From Owenia fusiformis (lineage: Eukaryota > Annelida > Polychaeta > Sabellida > Oweniidae), in assembly GCA_903813345.2 (NCBI GenBank), contig CAIIXF020000005.1, forward strand, positions 8,931,375-8,995,374: a stretch of 64,000 nt of DNA. The letters run 5' to 3'. The stretch's first letter is position 1, and each line of letters starts with the position of its first letter. This document shows positions 32,263-44,398 of this stretch, piece after piece. The notes beneath the pieces were generated by a model. It ran no database searches. It had not been told where the DNA came from and worked only from the letters and a program-made list of their open reading frames with translations. The position numbers and the translations under genes are program-made.

Positions 32263-33339
32263 ATGCCGCCCAAAAAAGCTAATCCAAAGGAGGAAGAAGA
32301 GGATTTGGAACAAGAAAAATATTATGACCCGACTGAATTTGAAAACATGAAGGAGGAATTACTTAGGTTGAGGAAATTGAGTCAAAGATTCAGCCAATTT
32401 ATGGAAATTGAAAAGAAGCCAACACAACCAGTACAAAAAATAAAATTCCCTAAAAGGCCAAAATTAGGAAACTTCTCAGGAAAACCAGAAACCACTGATA
32501 TTTGGGACTGGGTTGAAGACGCTGAATTGGCAATCAAGAAACTTGATGATGATGAGGAAAAGGTTGACTTTCTACTTGAACATCTAGAAGCACCAGCTAG
32601 ACGTGAAGTACACTATATTGAACCTTTGACAACTAGGAACATATTCAGAACACTGAAGGAAGTCTATGGAAGAGAATTTTCCGCAAGCCAAACATTTAGG
32701 AAATTCTACACTACTGCTCAAAAGAAAGATCAGTCAGTGAAAAGTTTTACACAGGAACTTCTTAGATTGATGGACATAATAAAACAACATAGAACAGTTC
32801 CAAATGAAAATGAACTATTGTGTCATCAACTAACAGAAAATCTTAATGATCCACACTTGAGATGGGAACTAAAGAAGTATGAGGATGACCACCCTAATCC
32901 ACCGTTTCAGAAATTGCGCCACATTGCTTTAGAGTATGAAGATAATGAAAACAGAAAAAATGAAGAATCTGAACATCACTCAAGGAAAGAAAAGTCCTAC
33001 AGTGTCCAAGAAAAGGATCCAGTATTCACACAGATAACCTCACAATTAGATGAATTCAAGTCTGCAATCACATCCATGCAAGATAATATGAAAACAATGA
33101 CTGAGAAGATTAATCGATTGGAGAAAGGACAACAAATGATAATGGAGCAGAACGCCAACAATCAATTCCAATATGAAAACAGAAACGACTATTCTTATCC
33201 ACAGAGAAGTCATAGAGGACAATTCAATGGAAGAAGACCACAAAGAGGACAATTTAGAGGCAGACAAACGACACAGTCAAATCAACGACAATTTAATTTA
33301 AATGCTCATGACCTGGGAAACGCCAGAGTCCCTTCATGA
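32263..33339 (+). CDS. gag: Retrotransposon Gag
   Basis: 358 residues from MPPKKANPKEEEE; an in-frame ATG 48 bases upstream (32215) is possible but gives an unusual hydrophobic start. Residues about 60-200 are a Ty3-type capsid region (KLGNFSGKPETTDIWDWVED, then FRTLKEVYG and FYTTAQKKDQSVKSFTQELL). A charged coiled-coil-like segment (residues about 230-300) and an Arg/Gly/Gln-rich tail (GQFNGRRPQRGQFRGRQ) follow. No CCHC zinc knuckle is present; the RG-rich tail may replace it in RNA binding. The stop codon overlaps the start of pol in ATGA. Confidence 0.88.
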   Translation: MPPKKANPKEEEEDLEQEKYYDPTEFENMKEELLRLRKLSQRFSQFMEIEKKPTQPVQKIKFPKRPKLGNFSGKPETTDIWDWVEDAELAIKKLDDDEEKVDFLLEHLEAPARREVHYIEPLTTRNIFRTLKEVYGREFSASQTFRKFYTTAQKKDQSVKSFTQELLRLMDIIKQHRTVPNENELLCHQLTENLNDPHLRWELKKYEDDHPNPPFQKLRHIALEYEDNENRKNEESEHHSRKEKSYSVQEKDPVFTQITSQLDEFKSAITSMQDNMKTMTEKINRLEKGQQMIMEQNANNQFQYENRNDYSYPQRSHRGQFNGRRPQRGQFRGRQTTQSNQRQFNLNAHDLGNARVPS

Positions 33340-36300
33340 ATAACGGCCAAGATGGGACTGATATCAGTAAAGACCGTTCATCTTATCTGTCCAAAACAGT
33401 CAAGAATACCCCTTCAACACATATCACAATTGGAGATGTCACAACAACTGGAATTTATGACACTGGCTCAAGTGTTACGTTAATGTCACACGATTTTTTC
33501 AAACAAAATTTTGAACATGAATCAAATCTCTACAAGAACAAATGGATTAAAATAACAAGTGCTAATGGTTCGGGAATCCCCTACATCGGTTCTTTAATCA
33601 CAACTGTAACCGTGGACAATGTACAACTTGAGACATCCATCATGGTTTGTGAAGGTCATGAACCAAGTACATTCATCATTGGCTCTAATATTCTACAACA
33701 CTTACCAAGTTTTGCGCATCTGTACAAGAAATCAGAGGACAGTGAAAAATCTCAATTTGTTAGATGTTCTGGACCAGAAGAGAAGTTTATTCCAGCAGGA
33801 TCTAATGTGAATGTTGATGTTTCGACAGGATCGTTCAGAGGAACAGGAATTGTTGAAAAACTTACTTCTCCGTTACCTGGAAACTTACAAATAAGTCCTG
33901 GCTTTATAGACACAAAATGTGGAAGATCTTGTATAACAGTGACAAATATGACAGAAAGTGATATATGGTTAAAACCCAGAACTCCATTAGGAACAATTAT
34001 ACCTGCGAAACAACAATGTTACAGAACTAGTTATGACGTCATGACAAACTCATTACATGTTGCAGACATACCATCTATGCCAACGAAGGATGATTCAACA
34101 ACTGATGTTTACTCTAACATAGACCAAGAATCAAAACCAGCAAATGACCAATATACAATGAAAATGAAAACAGCTATAGAGAAAACACTACAAAACTTTC
34201 CAGGAGATGAGGAAACTAAACAAAGAGCGAGAGAAATGTTCATGAAACACACACCTATATTTGCATTTGAAAAAGAAGACCTTGGTTGTACTGAAGCTTT
34301 GAAACATGAGATACCACTTCTTGATGATCAACCGATAAAACAATCCTTCAGACGTATTCCACCTACACTGTATGATGAAGTACGAGAACATATCGATGAC
34401 CTGATCAGCAAAAAAATTATTCAAGAAAGCTCAAGCCCATATTCAAGTCCAATTGTGTTAGTCCGAAAGAAAACAGGAAAACTAAGACTGTGCATTGACT
34501 ATAGAATGCTGAACAACAAAACAAGAAAAGACGCTTATCCGTTACCCAGGATACAAGAGTCCATGGACGCTCTAGTAGATGCTAAGCTATTCTCTGTAAT
34601 GGATCTCCAACAAGCTTATTATCAAGTTCAAGTAGCTGAAGAAGACATATATAAAACAGCCTTCACAACACCCTTTGGTCTGTACGAATATCTTAGAATG
34701 CCCTTTGGTCTAACAAACGCACCTGCAACTTACCAACGACTTATGCAAATGGCGTTCAGAGATGAGATTTTTAAATCCATACTAGTTTATCTCGACGACT
34801 TGATTGTATACTCAGAATCAATTGAAAATCACATTGAGAGACTTGAAAATGTATTCGGCATCCTACAGAAGTTTGGCCTGAAATTAGAACTTTCAAAGTG
34901 CTCATTTTTTAAAGAAGAAGTCAAATATCTTGGCATGAAAGTGTCAAAAGATGGTGTCCAGCCAGATCCTAAGAATATAAAAGTGATTGAGGAATGGCCA
35001 GTTCCAGAGAATGTGAAAGAATTACGAGCATACATGGGATTCAGCAGCTACCATAGAAGATTCATCAAGCAGTTTGCCAAGATTGCAACTCCTTTATATG
35101 ATATTCTCTCCAAAGTTGGAACTGTAAAGAAAAGAAGATCAAAGAAAGTATCAATAAAAGAACACTGGAATGACATTTGTCAAGAAGCCTTCATGGAGAT
35201 AAAGAGAAGATTAAAATCTGCTCCTATTCTAGCTTTTGCAAACTATAACCTCCCATTTATAGTAGAAACCGATGCAAGCAACAAAGGCCTAGGATGTACT
35301 CTTTTACAAGAACAAGATGGTGTTAAGCGAGTTATAGCTTATGGCAGCCGAGGACTAAGAGGTTCTGAAAGAAACATGAAGAACTATTCCAGTAAGAAAT
35401 TAGAACTGTTAGCCTTGAAGTGGGCAATCACCAACCAATTCAGAGATTATCTTCTGGGATCATACTTCACAGTATATACTGATAATAATCCCTTGACATA
35501 CATCTTCAAGAAGAAAAAGCTTCCTGCATTGGAACAAAGATGGATAGCTGATTTGGCATCATTTAGATTTGATATCATCTACAAAGCTGGAAAAGAAAAC
35601 ACAATAGCTGATATATTATCAAGACTTCCAAGATCAGGAGCAACTGAGAGAGATGACGACTCTGAAGAATCTGAACAAGAAGAAGCAGCTATGACGGTAC
35701 ATGTTGAAGAAGAGGAAAAGTTTCCAAAGGAACTACAAGAACAGAATACAATGGAAGTAATAGCAGCTCATTGTGAAACTACAATTATTCCTCCTGAAAT
35801 TCACAGTTTAGCATTAAAACAAGAATACACACGTCAAACTGATAGCAGAGTTCAAAAGGATGACAGAACAGCAAGCACTATATTTCCAACAATGAAAGAT
35901 GGTTATGAAAAAATCCAGGACAAAGACAAGGATATTAGTGTCATTAAGAAATGTGTCAAAGAAGGACAGCACCCAAACAAGATTGAACAGAAAAAACTGT
36001 CTAAAACATCCAAAGCTCTACTTCGGAATTGGAACCGTCTTAAGATTATCAAAAATGTTCTAGTAAGAAAAATCAAGGACAACAATGGAAATGAAACTTA
36101 TCAAATCATAGTCCCACAATGTATTCGTGAAGATGTATTGAAAGCTAACCATGATATGAGCGGACATCAAGGATCTGACAGAACTGAAAAACTTGTAACA
36201 AAGTCTTTCTTCTGGCCAGGAATGTATACAGATATACGAAACTATGTACGAGATTGCTCAAGATGTTTGTATTCCAAGAAACCAGTCAGAAATGTAATTA

Positions 36301-36644
36301 CGCCATTGGGAAGTTTAACAGCCAAACGCCCACTTGAGTTATTATTTCTAGACTTTACACTTTTGGAAAAATCTTCCGATGGAATCGAAAATGTCCTTAT
36401 AATTACTGACGCATTCACAAAATACACTCTTGCAATTCCTACAAAGAATCAAAAAGCGGATACAGTCGCAAAAGTCCTAGTCAACAATTGGTTCTATAAT
36501 TTTGGAATACCAATGAGAATCCACTCGGACCAGGGACGGAATTTTGAAAGTGAAATTATTGCAAGCTTATGCCAGCTCTATGGAATCAAAAAATCTAGAA
36601 CAACTCCATACCATCCTTCGGGAAATGGGCAATGTGAACGTTAA
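33336..36644 (+). CDS. pol: Retrotransposon Pol: protease, reverse transcriptase, RNase H, integrase (interrupted)
   Basis: 1102 residues. Aspartic protease active site DTGSS at about 42-46. Reverse transcriptase has LDYR-like CIDYRMLNN, VMDLQQAYYQV, FGLTNAPATYQRLM and the catalytic YLDDLIVYS near 485-493. RNase H has ETDASN near 645 and YTDNNPLTYI. Integrase has an HHCC zinc region (HDMSGHQ to CSRCLY, about 938-975) and the core residues in LDFTLL, HSDQGRNFESE and HPSGNGQCE. A stop codon directly follows the catalytic Glu region, and the sequence continues in another frame. The ATG overlaps the gag stop (ATGA), which suggests termination-reinitiation rather than a frameshift for Pol synthesis. 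Confidence 0.9.
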   Translation: MNNGQDGTDISKDRSSYLSKTVKNTPSTHITIGDVTTTGIYDTGSSVTLMSHDFFKQNFEHESNLYKNKWIKITSANGSGIPYIGSLITTVTVDNVQLETSIMVCEGHEPSTFIIGSNILQHLPSFAHLYKKSEDSEKSQFVRCSGPEEKFIPAGSNVNVDVSTGSFRGTGIVEKLTSPLPGNLQISPGFIDTKCGRSCITVTNMTESDIWLKPRTPLGTIIPAKQQCYRTSYDVMTNSLHVADIPSMPTKDDSTTDVYSNIDQESKPANDQYTMKMKTAIEKTLQNFPGDEETKQRAREMFMKHTPIFAFEKEDLGCTEALKHEIPLLDDQPIKQSFRRIPPTLYDEVREHIDDLISKKIIQESSSPYSSPIVLVRKKTGKLRLCIDYRMLNNKTRKDAYPLPRIQESMDALVDAKLFSVMDLQQAYYQVQVAEEDIYKTAFTTPFGLYEYLRMPFGLTNAPATYQRLMQMAFRDEIFKSILVYLDDLIVYSESIENHIERLENVFGILQKFGLKLELSKCSFFKEEVKYLGMKVSKDGVQPDPKNIKVIEEWPVPENVKELRAYMGFSSYHRRFIKQFAKIATPLYDILSKVGTVKKRRSKKVSIKEHWNDICQEAFMEIKRRLKSAPILAFANYNLPFIVETDASNKGLGCTLLQEQDGVKRVIAYGSRGLRGSERNMKNYSSKKLELLALKWAITNQFRDYLLGSYFTVYTDNNPLTYIFKKKKLPALEQRWIADLASFRFDIIYKAGKENTIADILSRLPRSGATERDDDSEESEQEEAAMTVHVEEEEKFPKELQEQNTMEVIAAHCETTIIPPEIHSLALKQEYTRQTDSRVQKDDRTASTIFPTMKDGYEKIQDKDKDISVIKKCVKEGQHPNKIEQKKLSKTSKALLRNWNRLKIIKNVLVRKIKDNNGNETYQIIVPQCIREDVLKANHDMSGHQGSDRTEKLVTKSFFWPGMYTDIRNYVRDCSRCLYSKKPVRNVITPLGSLTAKRPLELLFLDFTLLEKSSDGIENVLIITDAFTKYTLAIPTKNQKADTVAKVLVNNWFYNFGIPMRIHSDQGRNFESEIIASLCQLYGIKKSRTTPYHPSGNGQCER

Positions 36645-37315
36645 ATAGATCGCTCCACTCGCTACTGAGAACACTTTCCGAAGAGAAAAAGAAAAAATGG
36701 ACGAAGCATATACGAGATGTTGTCTTTGCATACAACAATACTCCTCACAGTTCAACAGGTTACTCTCCATTTTACTTGATGTTCGGCAGAGAGGCAAGAA
36801 CACCAATTGATATACAGCTAGGATCCTTAGATGTAGACACTCAACAAGAAAACTGGGTCACAGAACATAGCGAAAGATTGAAATATGCTTATAAAATGGC
36901 AAATATTCAACTGGAACAAAATTCATCAAAAAGGAAGGAATATCAGGAAAAGAAAGTAACACACAAAAACGAAGACATTGAGATAGGATCTGTAGTATTA
37001 CTTAAGAAATTTCATCAAGGAAGAAACAAAATCCAAGATACTTATGATCAAAAAGAATACATAGTTGTGAATAGGAAAGGAGATGTATATGAAATCCAAG
37101 ATGAAAGTGGTGAGAAGAAAAATGTAAACAGACAAAACATAAAACAAAAACCACTCACTACTAGAGATAGTCAAAAGAAAGAAATTGTGAGAACTGAGTC
37201 AAAATCAGATGAACATGACAACAGGAGATACAATTTAAGAAAAAGAAAGAGTGCAAAGTTGGAATCAAGTGTTAAAGACAACGAAGAAGATTCTGATGAT
37301 TCTGATTTCTATTAA
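36645..37315 (+). pseudogene. pol: Integrase C-terminal part, out of frame with pol
   Basis: The rest of integrase is open in a different frame from about 36645 to the stop at 37315; the first ATG in that frame is at 36776 (MMFGREARTPID). It includes the conserved AYNNTPHSSTG region, a chromodomain-free C-terminus with VVLLKKFHQGRNK, and an acidic end DNEEDSDDSDFY. The single frame change near 36640 is the only lesion I found in the element. Confidence 0.8.
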
Positions 37316-37729
37316 AGAAATTCGAATAGCCTCGCGCGAGTTTTAACTATGTGAAAAATGGAATAGCATATCCAACAGATGTTTAATCATATAAAAATGA
37401 ATAAAAATACAAAAATATTTATAGTTAAATGTTAAAATTTTAAATTTAAGTGTGCTGTTTTACATTTGCTGTTTTACATGTTTGTAATATCTTAACTTAT
37501 GTAAGTAAACATACTCATAATAGTTAGGATCGTGGTTGTTTAGCTTATACATCTAGCTTTATCATATTGGATATTATGCATTATAGGGGAGGAATATCCT
37601 CAATATTATGATTACAACTTTACATATGTAATAGATACAATAATTTGATGTTAGTTTATATTTTATAATTTTTGTAATTGTGACCGAGTTAAGGTATCTG
37701 CGGTGCATTGATAGACATGTCCGCGTGAA

Positions 37730-38753
37730 TGTAAATAGGGTATTTAACTGTTCATTTTTAAGCATCAATTGCTCTCATTAATTATGCAATATTGTATGCT
37801 CCATAATAATTTGGCGTACTTTTTTTGCCAATTGCTCTCATTTATTATGCAATAATTTATGCTCCATAATAATTTGGCGTACTTTTTTCCCACCTTTTTA
37901 CTTTTCAACCAATCAGATTTGTTGATTGGATAAACACATAATGGAGGAAGACTTGGTGAGAAATTATCCCATATTTTGTAATATTTCTAATTGATATAAT
38001 AACCCTAGAGATTAGTTACATTCATATTCATAAAGTAGATATTACAAGGTTCATGTACATATAAATTATTAGATGTTTCGATAGAAATATGAACTTGAAA
38101 TTGTAATCTTAGAAACTTGTCAACTTTGTGAACAAAATCTATATTTTGTAAACAGACATTTACATTTTGGGTATTACTTTATTCAAGGCAACAATGTTAT
38201 AGCAGATACATATCAATCAACCATCCAATCAACCACAGCTGTATACAGTTAGCCCATAGGGTAAGCATATATATTTTAGAGAATATGCATTTCACTTTGA
38301 ATATTGCATTTATATTGCATTTCTCATTTTCTCATATAAGATAGCGTAATTGCTTCTATATTAGAGATAGTTGTATTCACAGGATACATTTGGTCATTTA
38401 TGTAATAATGGTATATATTTCTAGCTTATTCTGCATAATGTAGATGGTCATTGAAATGCACATTGTTGTTTGAAATGCGCATATGCACAATGTTCAATGC
38501 CAAATATCTAAGCTATTTATTACCACTTTTATGTAACTGTGTGTTGATTCAGGGATGATATGTTACGTATTCTATTTCTGCATTAGTAATTTTATCCATA
38601 CCCAAAATGTTGTAATTTGTACTTTTACAGGCTGTCTGTCTATGTCTGTCTGTGTGTCTATGTCTGGCTGATTACAATAAACCATTTTAAATCTAAGATG
38701 ATCTTATGTGACGCATATCGCATATCATACTAGCCACTTAAGCCACCACTACA
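37730..38753 (+). repeat. 3' LTR
   Basis: 1024 bp, the same length and apparently the same sequence as the 5' LTR, with AATAAA at 38676. The bases directly before it (ggtgcattgatagacatg) are not a polypurine tract. The nearest purine run, aggggaggaa, is about 135 bp further upstream. Confidence 0.95.
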
Positions 38754-40559
38754 TTAACAAAATATTTTTTGAAGCAATGATTGAATTGATTCATGGGCCT
38801 GAATGCAACTTTTGAGAAGATAGATTTTTCTTTCAAATGCGTGAATATATATTTTATCAACCTACCAAGATATGAAATCGACAAATCCATTTTCAATGGA
38901 ACGTAGCACAGTGTGTGGCTTATTAGAGAGGGGCTACAATATCTTCATTGCTAATGCTACAAATCTATATGAATGTATCTCTGAGGAGCAAATTGCTGGT
39001 GGTACGGCTTTCCCTTGGGACTAATCATTCAATTCTAGCTTCATATTTATTTTCCACGAAAGATAATATGCTTCCTTTGGCATCAATTGATCCATGTTGA
39101 GAACATTTTGAATTCGGTGCATGGATCTCCCAGGCTTCAATGAGGAGATAGTATATAAATGAATGCAGTAATTAATGTTGCCAGTGACGATAACTTGGTC
39201 CATTTATACTAAGGTAGCATTCGCGAATTCGTCTATCGGTTATTTTCTATAATGGACAACTCATTTGAAATATGAACAGAAAAGTGGCAAGTACTATTCA
39301 TATTAAATGATTTACCAATAAAATAACTTAGATTAATCCGCCATCCGTCAATTGAATTCGCAAATGTTACCCAAGCATTTTTTGATGAATTGAGTACTGA
39401 GAAAGAAACACCTCCCCACTGATGAAGATTTCTCAAACTTCAGTGTCTTTTCTTTACCTGCTGATTAGTAACCTCATTAGCTAGCATTCGTTGGTATCAA
39501 CTGCCGGGTGACGGTTACATAATCATTGATAATATGCATAAATTAAACTGAACAAACCTCTAGCAGTCTAGTCACTGTTCGTTGCTGCTTAAATAGACAG
39601 ATTAAACCGTTATGTAGGTCAACGATCGGGTTAGACGCGATACCTAGTGAGGCCTTCCAATGAAAAATTAATATAGTAGGAATGAATGTAACATGAATCC
39701 TTAGTCCAGGGGTATTTCACTTCTTTTTAGATAAGCCCTATCTTGAATACATAACACAGTTCTCAAAACATCGGGGTTCATTCAGATATGTAGCTCTTGC
39801 CGAGTAACCACTGCATTGTATAGGATCGACCGCATGGACACATTATCGAGTGAAGTCATATTGATCTTTTATCCTTAGCAAGAAGCATTCTCCCCTTTGA
39901 TTTAGATATTGAACGAAATTACAGTTTGGGTACTGATAAAATCTTTATCTTTGTCTCAACTGCTAATAGATTATTCTAGTTGAGTTCCCAGTCTCCGAGC
40001 CTTTCGTCCAGTGCCATCCGTACCTCCTGTGCCTTGAAGGTACGCAACGAACGAAATGAATTTTGAGAATGTTGAGTTCCATTAAAATGCCTCGAAATAA
40101 TAGCAAACTATAGATAATCCCTCCGGCATTTTATGAACTTTTGACATATAGTCCTATAGTATGTAAAAGACAAATGATCTAAACTTATTGACAATGTCTT
40201 ATCAATGGGGAGTTAAAGCTTGCATATAAAATCGAAACGCCAACCTATACGTATGATCAATCGCCAATACAAATGCATCGCTTAAATATTTTCCGTTCAC
40301 GTTTTTGTAGTGAAAAATATTGCAAGCTTAAACTCCCTATTGTCTGACATGCGCTACCCCAGAAGTTTGCAAATCATCACTCATGGAGCTCCTACCGAGT
40401 GACCACTATTAGAAATATAGAATTGACCGCATGGACACAATACTGAATGAACTCATTTTGACTTCAAACAGGATCCAGAAGCACTCTATCCTCCGATTAA
40501 AGATGTTGAATGAAATCACAGTGTGGGTACTTTGACAATATTCAAGGCATATAAGGACA

Positions 40560-40618
40560 TAGTGTTTTGAGTTTGTACAGTGTTTTGAGTTTGTATATTG
40601 TGTTTTGAGTTTGTATAT
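40560..40618. repeat. Tandem repeat, unit ~20 bp
   Basis: Three copies of gtgttttgagtttgtata with slight changes. Confidence 0.8.
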
Positions 40619-43228
40619 TAAAGGGGCAACAAGGACTGTAGAGAAAATTCGAAATTTTTTACTTTTTCTGAGCTATCGGGTCAATATTTGGCTCAACATC
40701 TTCTTTGACATACCTATTTTCTTAGAATGTATGGATAAACTATCAATTTCAGCATTAAAAAGTGTAAGTTAGTTCAAAGCTTCTATAAAGGGAGTCCCAC
40801 TTATAGATTTTTAAGATCCACCACGTTTCAAGAGGAATATCAGCTGAAATAATGTTCATCCAGAGAGTTTCTATTAGGATATAATAAAAATATATGATAG
40901 TCTTGATGAAATTTCAAAACTTAAATATATTTTGAAACTGGTCCATGAACGTTGAATGGCCCCTCTGCACTAATTGTTGTATCTTTAATGAATGTCGGTC
41001 GAGTATGTTGAGCCCAAAATATTTTAAATTGAAAGTTTTTGAAAACGTTGCTTGCTAGATCTAATTCTGCCTTTAATCATAGAGTAAATGAATAACCAAC
41101 ATAAAATTCTAATTCATCTTGTAGAAATATATATTATATTTATTGTTAACAGTTATAACATACAAAAACGCTATTCAGGTTTTATATTCTAATTAAGGAA
41201 TGAAGGAGAGACACGTATACAAACATATATGGAAAGCAATATAGCTACAAGCTATCTACTAATAAAAGCACAAGTATATTTTAGTTTATGCTGTACCTTC
41301 CCATTATCTAAAGTGATTCAGTCTCTAACTTTGATCCTAAAATATGCCAAAATAAAAATATTGCTGTTTCCTTCTATAACACATTTGCAATTTGTATGTT
41401 ATTCAGCCACTTAAAGGCGTACTACGGTTCATTTTTAAAATAAACAAGCTTTGCATCAAAATCTATCCAGGGTGCATCTAATTCAAATTTGAGACACACT
41501 GAGAGACTGAGTCACAACATCAGTCAAGCGGCAAAAGTATTAGACAAAGAGCCATCAACTAATTATACTGCATATAAGCAATTACTCCTAAATAATTAAA
41601 TCACAACTTCCTATCATTTTCTTAACCTCACAACTAATCATTTTAAATATTCCAAGCTACATGAGAGTCTTACGTGAACATGCATTTGTGACACTGGGGA
41701 GGAAATGTTTTATACTGATTTATACCATCACCATGGCACCATCTATAAGATTTCTTAAATTCAAAACAACAATGTTGTCTCTAATATGTAGACTTGCCAT
41801 ATTTCTTTTCTCTTGAAATTTTTGCTTATCTCATATAAAAATAATGACGAGTCCATCTCTAATGCTGTTATCACATTTCCATAATGCAATTCATTAATTC
41901 ACATTTAAAAAAAATTATATCCAGTTATGGGATCAGTCTCGTCTTTAAAATGACCACTGACCTGATCTCCCTACATTTTTTCTTAACAGGGTGCTATAAA
42001 TCGTGTCTTATTTGTCATATTTCACCCATGAAAGGGTACAAAAAGATGTAAAACAGGATGATGTGTGTATAAACTATCCAAGTTGTTAACATATAATAAC
42101 ACTAAAAGCATTCAGTCAAATGAGGAAAAATAAAAATTGTAAATTCTCTGCCATGTATCTTATGAGGTGATGTTGACCCTATAGTGCATTTGGGAATACT
42201 AAATACAAAGATACACACTGATCTGCATAAAAACACAGCAATAAATCATGAATTCAGGAATAACTATGTTTTTTGTTTAATTTAAGGAAAAACATATTTA
42301 GGGCTTGTAATAAACTTATAACTTATACATGTAGCTTAAATGGAGTATACACTGAGGAGCTGAATATTTTTCAAAATTTTTACATATTCATTTTCTCCCA
42401 TCTAGATGTTAGTCTAAAACACATATTACTCATAGTACATTAAACAAAATAATCATGACATGACACATCAATATCTTTTTTTGTTAATTAGTCACAATAC
42501 AATTCACAATTCACTAACCATACACATATAAGAGTTCATTAAGGTGGGCCTTGTTGAATCATTTTGGTTATATTTCTGCATGATGTTAGAACGTGAGAAA
42601 GCTTTAAGTTATCAAGGAAAAAGGAGAGTGTAACATTTTGAAAACTTCAGAATAAATATTTGAAGAGATGAGATATCTGGTCAAATATTGAGTTCAAGAT
42701 GCAGAATTGTCAAAATTTATTAGAATTGAAAAAGGCAAGTTAAAGTAAATTTGTAACTATCTTTAGTTGATCTTTTAATGAGCCTAATATTCATTCTACT
42801 TTATTAACATTATTAATTAGAATGTTAAGAGTGGAACGTTGACAAAAGTTGATAACATTTTATTGTGTGCTTATTAAAATTCTCAAAATGTTAGAAAATA
42901 GCTCTAGATCTATCTATCTATTGCCCATGGTTACAACATTACATGTCTGGTGACATGTTATTGGTTAACATTAAAAATGAGAGAATAAATGAGAGAATGA
43001 TTCAAAACAAACCCAATTTGAGGCCAGTGTTTGCTCATTAATAAAGAGAGAAAGGGACTCAATATACTGAACATGTCCCAAAAGAAAAGAGTTTACGAGT
43101 GGTACATTTTAGAGAAAGTGAATTTTAATTTGAAATTGGCACAACTTAAGAGAAACATGTAGAACCCTAGGATAAACATATTGTAAAGAATTCACTTGCT
43201 AAGGTTTTACTGTATACACTATACAATG

Positions 43229-43296
43229 TTTATAGGCTTATATGCACATGTTTATAGGTTTATATGCACATGTTTATAGGTTTATATGCACATGTT
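43229..43296. repeat. 22-bp tandem repeat
   Basis: Three copies of tttataggtttatatgcaca followed by tg. Confidence 0.85.
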
Positions 43297-43553
43297 TTTG
43301 TGTTTACATTCTTAACATAAAGATACACTATTTTGTGACCTATATCTTAGAGCTACAGTAATTACAAAGTCAAAGTGACATTATAATGCAAGGTAAACAT
43401 AAATAAAGCTCACTGTAAAAAGCTTTTTTAAGAAAACAAAGGCAGCCGATTTATATTTAAAAGCTACTAGAGCACTCTTGCTGCTGGTAAACATATTCTA
43501 TTAAAAGCTTCTAGACATAAAAACATAGCATAAAAATAATAGCATTCACCTGT

Positions 43554-43575
43554 CCCCCCCCCCCCCCCCCCCCCC
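43554..43575. repeat. Poly-C homopolymer
   Basis: An uninterrupted run of about 20 C. Shorter C-rich runs occur at 14007-14036 and 54001-54010. Length calls at such runs are often unreliable. Confidence 0.8.
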
Positions 43576-43609
43576 GCATTATAGCTCTGAAGCGAATTAC
43601 AAGACAAGG

Positions 43610-43725
43610 CATTAACATGCAAAATTTCACCACCTGCCAATTGTTACAGCCGCCAACCACCAAACACCAGCCAAAAACGTTGGAGACTATAACATTATGT
43701 AAACATATCTGGTGGTGACATAACG
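43610..43725. repeat. Dispersed repeat, inverted copy of 14929-15075
   Basis: The core ttggagactataa, then catatctggtggtgacataa, is the reverse complement, with changes, of gtcgcctccaccagaagtgg, then tgacatatttttatagtctc, near 14935-14980. Confidence 0.6.
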
Positions 43726-44246
43726 AGCACTACCAAACAGATAAGAAGATTACAAAAGCTACAAGTATCATTTATATAAAATATAATTTGATTAAGACAT
43801 ACTATTATATACAAACATTATCTCCATGGCAACGGCAAGTTTTTCTGGTTATACAAAAGTATATAAGTTTTGCATCAAGTCTCTGTTACACCACATCTAC
43901 CTATTTTTACCAGGCAGTTTTTCTTCAAGTGGGTGCAAAATTTTCAAAGAAAATGTCATTTTTCCTGTTTCAGAGGATAAGTAATAGGAACACAGAGGCT
44001 TGATACAAAACTACGGGTATTTATTGTTAATTCATTTTCTAATGCTTAAAGGCTCTTCATATACATTTTGAAATATACATTGTACATACATTAACCATAT
44101 GAAAATAATCAAACTAAAATATAATGTAATGTATAATGTAATATAATACAGAATTATGTATGGAATGCATATAATATAATATAAACAGATTACAACTGTA
44201 TTAGGAATGTTTTACTAGTCAATCATGTACATGTATATGTAGTATG

Positions 44247-44398
44247 TACAGTAAAACCTGTGTAAATGTAACACCATTGGAACCTCTAATAAGTGCAATG
44301 TTCCACTTGTAGAGGTTCATTTAACATTAAGTCAGTTGGTCTTGGGACTGAAAAGTGTTCCACTTACAGAGGTGTTCCACTTCAAAGGTTTCACTGTA
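44247..44398. repeat. Foldback repeat with ACAGTRAAACCT ends
   Basis: The left end acagtaaaacctgtgtaaat and the right end (reverse complement acagtgaaacctttgaagtg) are diverged inverted repeats, with several gttccacttacagagg-type internal copies. A relative occurs near 28285-28357. Confidence 0.6.

Larger units (their letters stand above)
30189..38753 (+). mobile_element. Ty3/Gypsy LTR retrotransposon, nearly intact
   Basis: 8565 bp with LTRs of 1024 bp at each end that begin TG and end CA, flanked by TTAA on both sides (30185-30188 and 38754-38757). Between them lie a leader of about 1050 bases, gag (32263-33339) and pol in the order protease, reverse transcriptase, RNase H, integrase. That order places it in Ty3/Gypsy (Metaviridae). 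There is no envelope-like frame after pol. The LTRs showed no differences in the stretches I compared, which suggests recent insertion. One frame change in integrase (near 36640) probably makes this copy unable to produce full Pol. Confidence 0.95.

Noticed and set aside
37316-37729. Possible envelope or extra gene after pol
   Set aside because: Only short frames are present before the 3' LTR.
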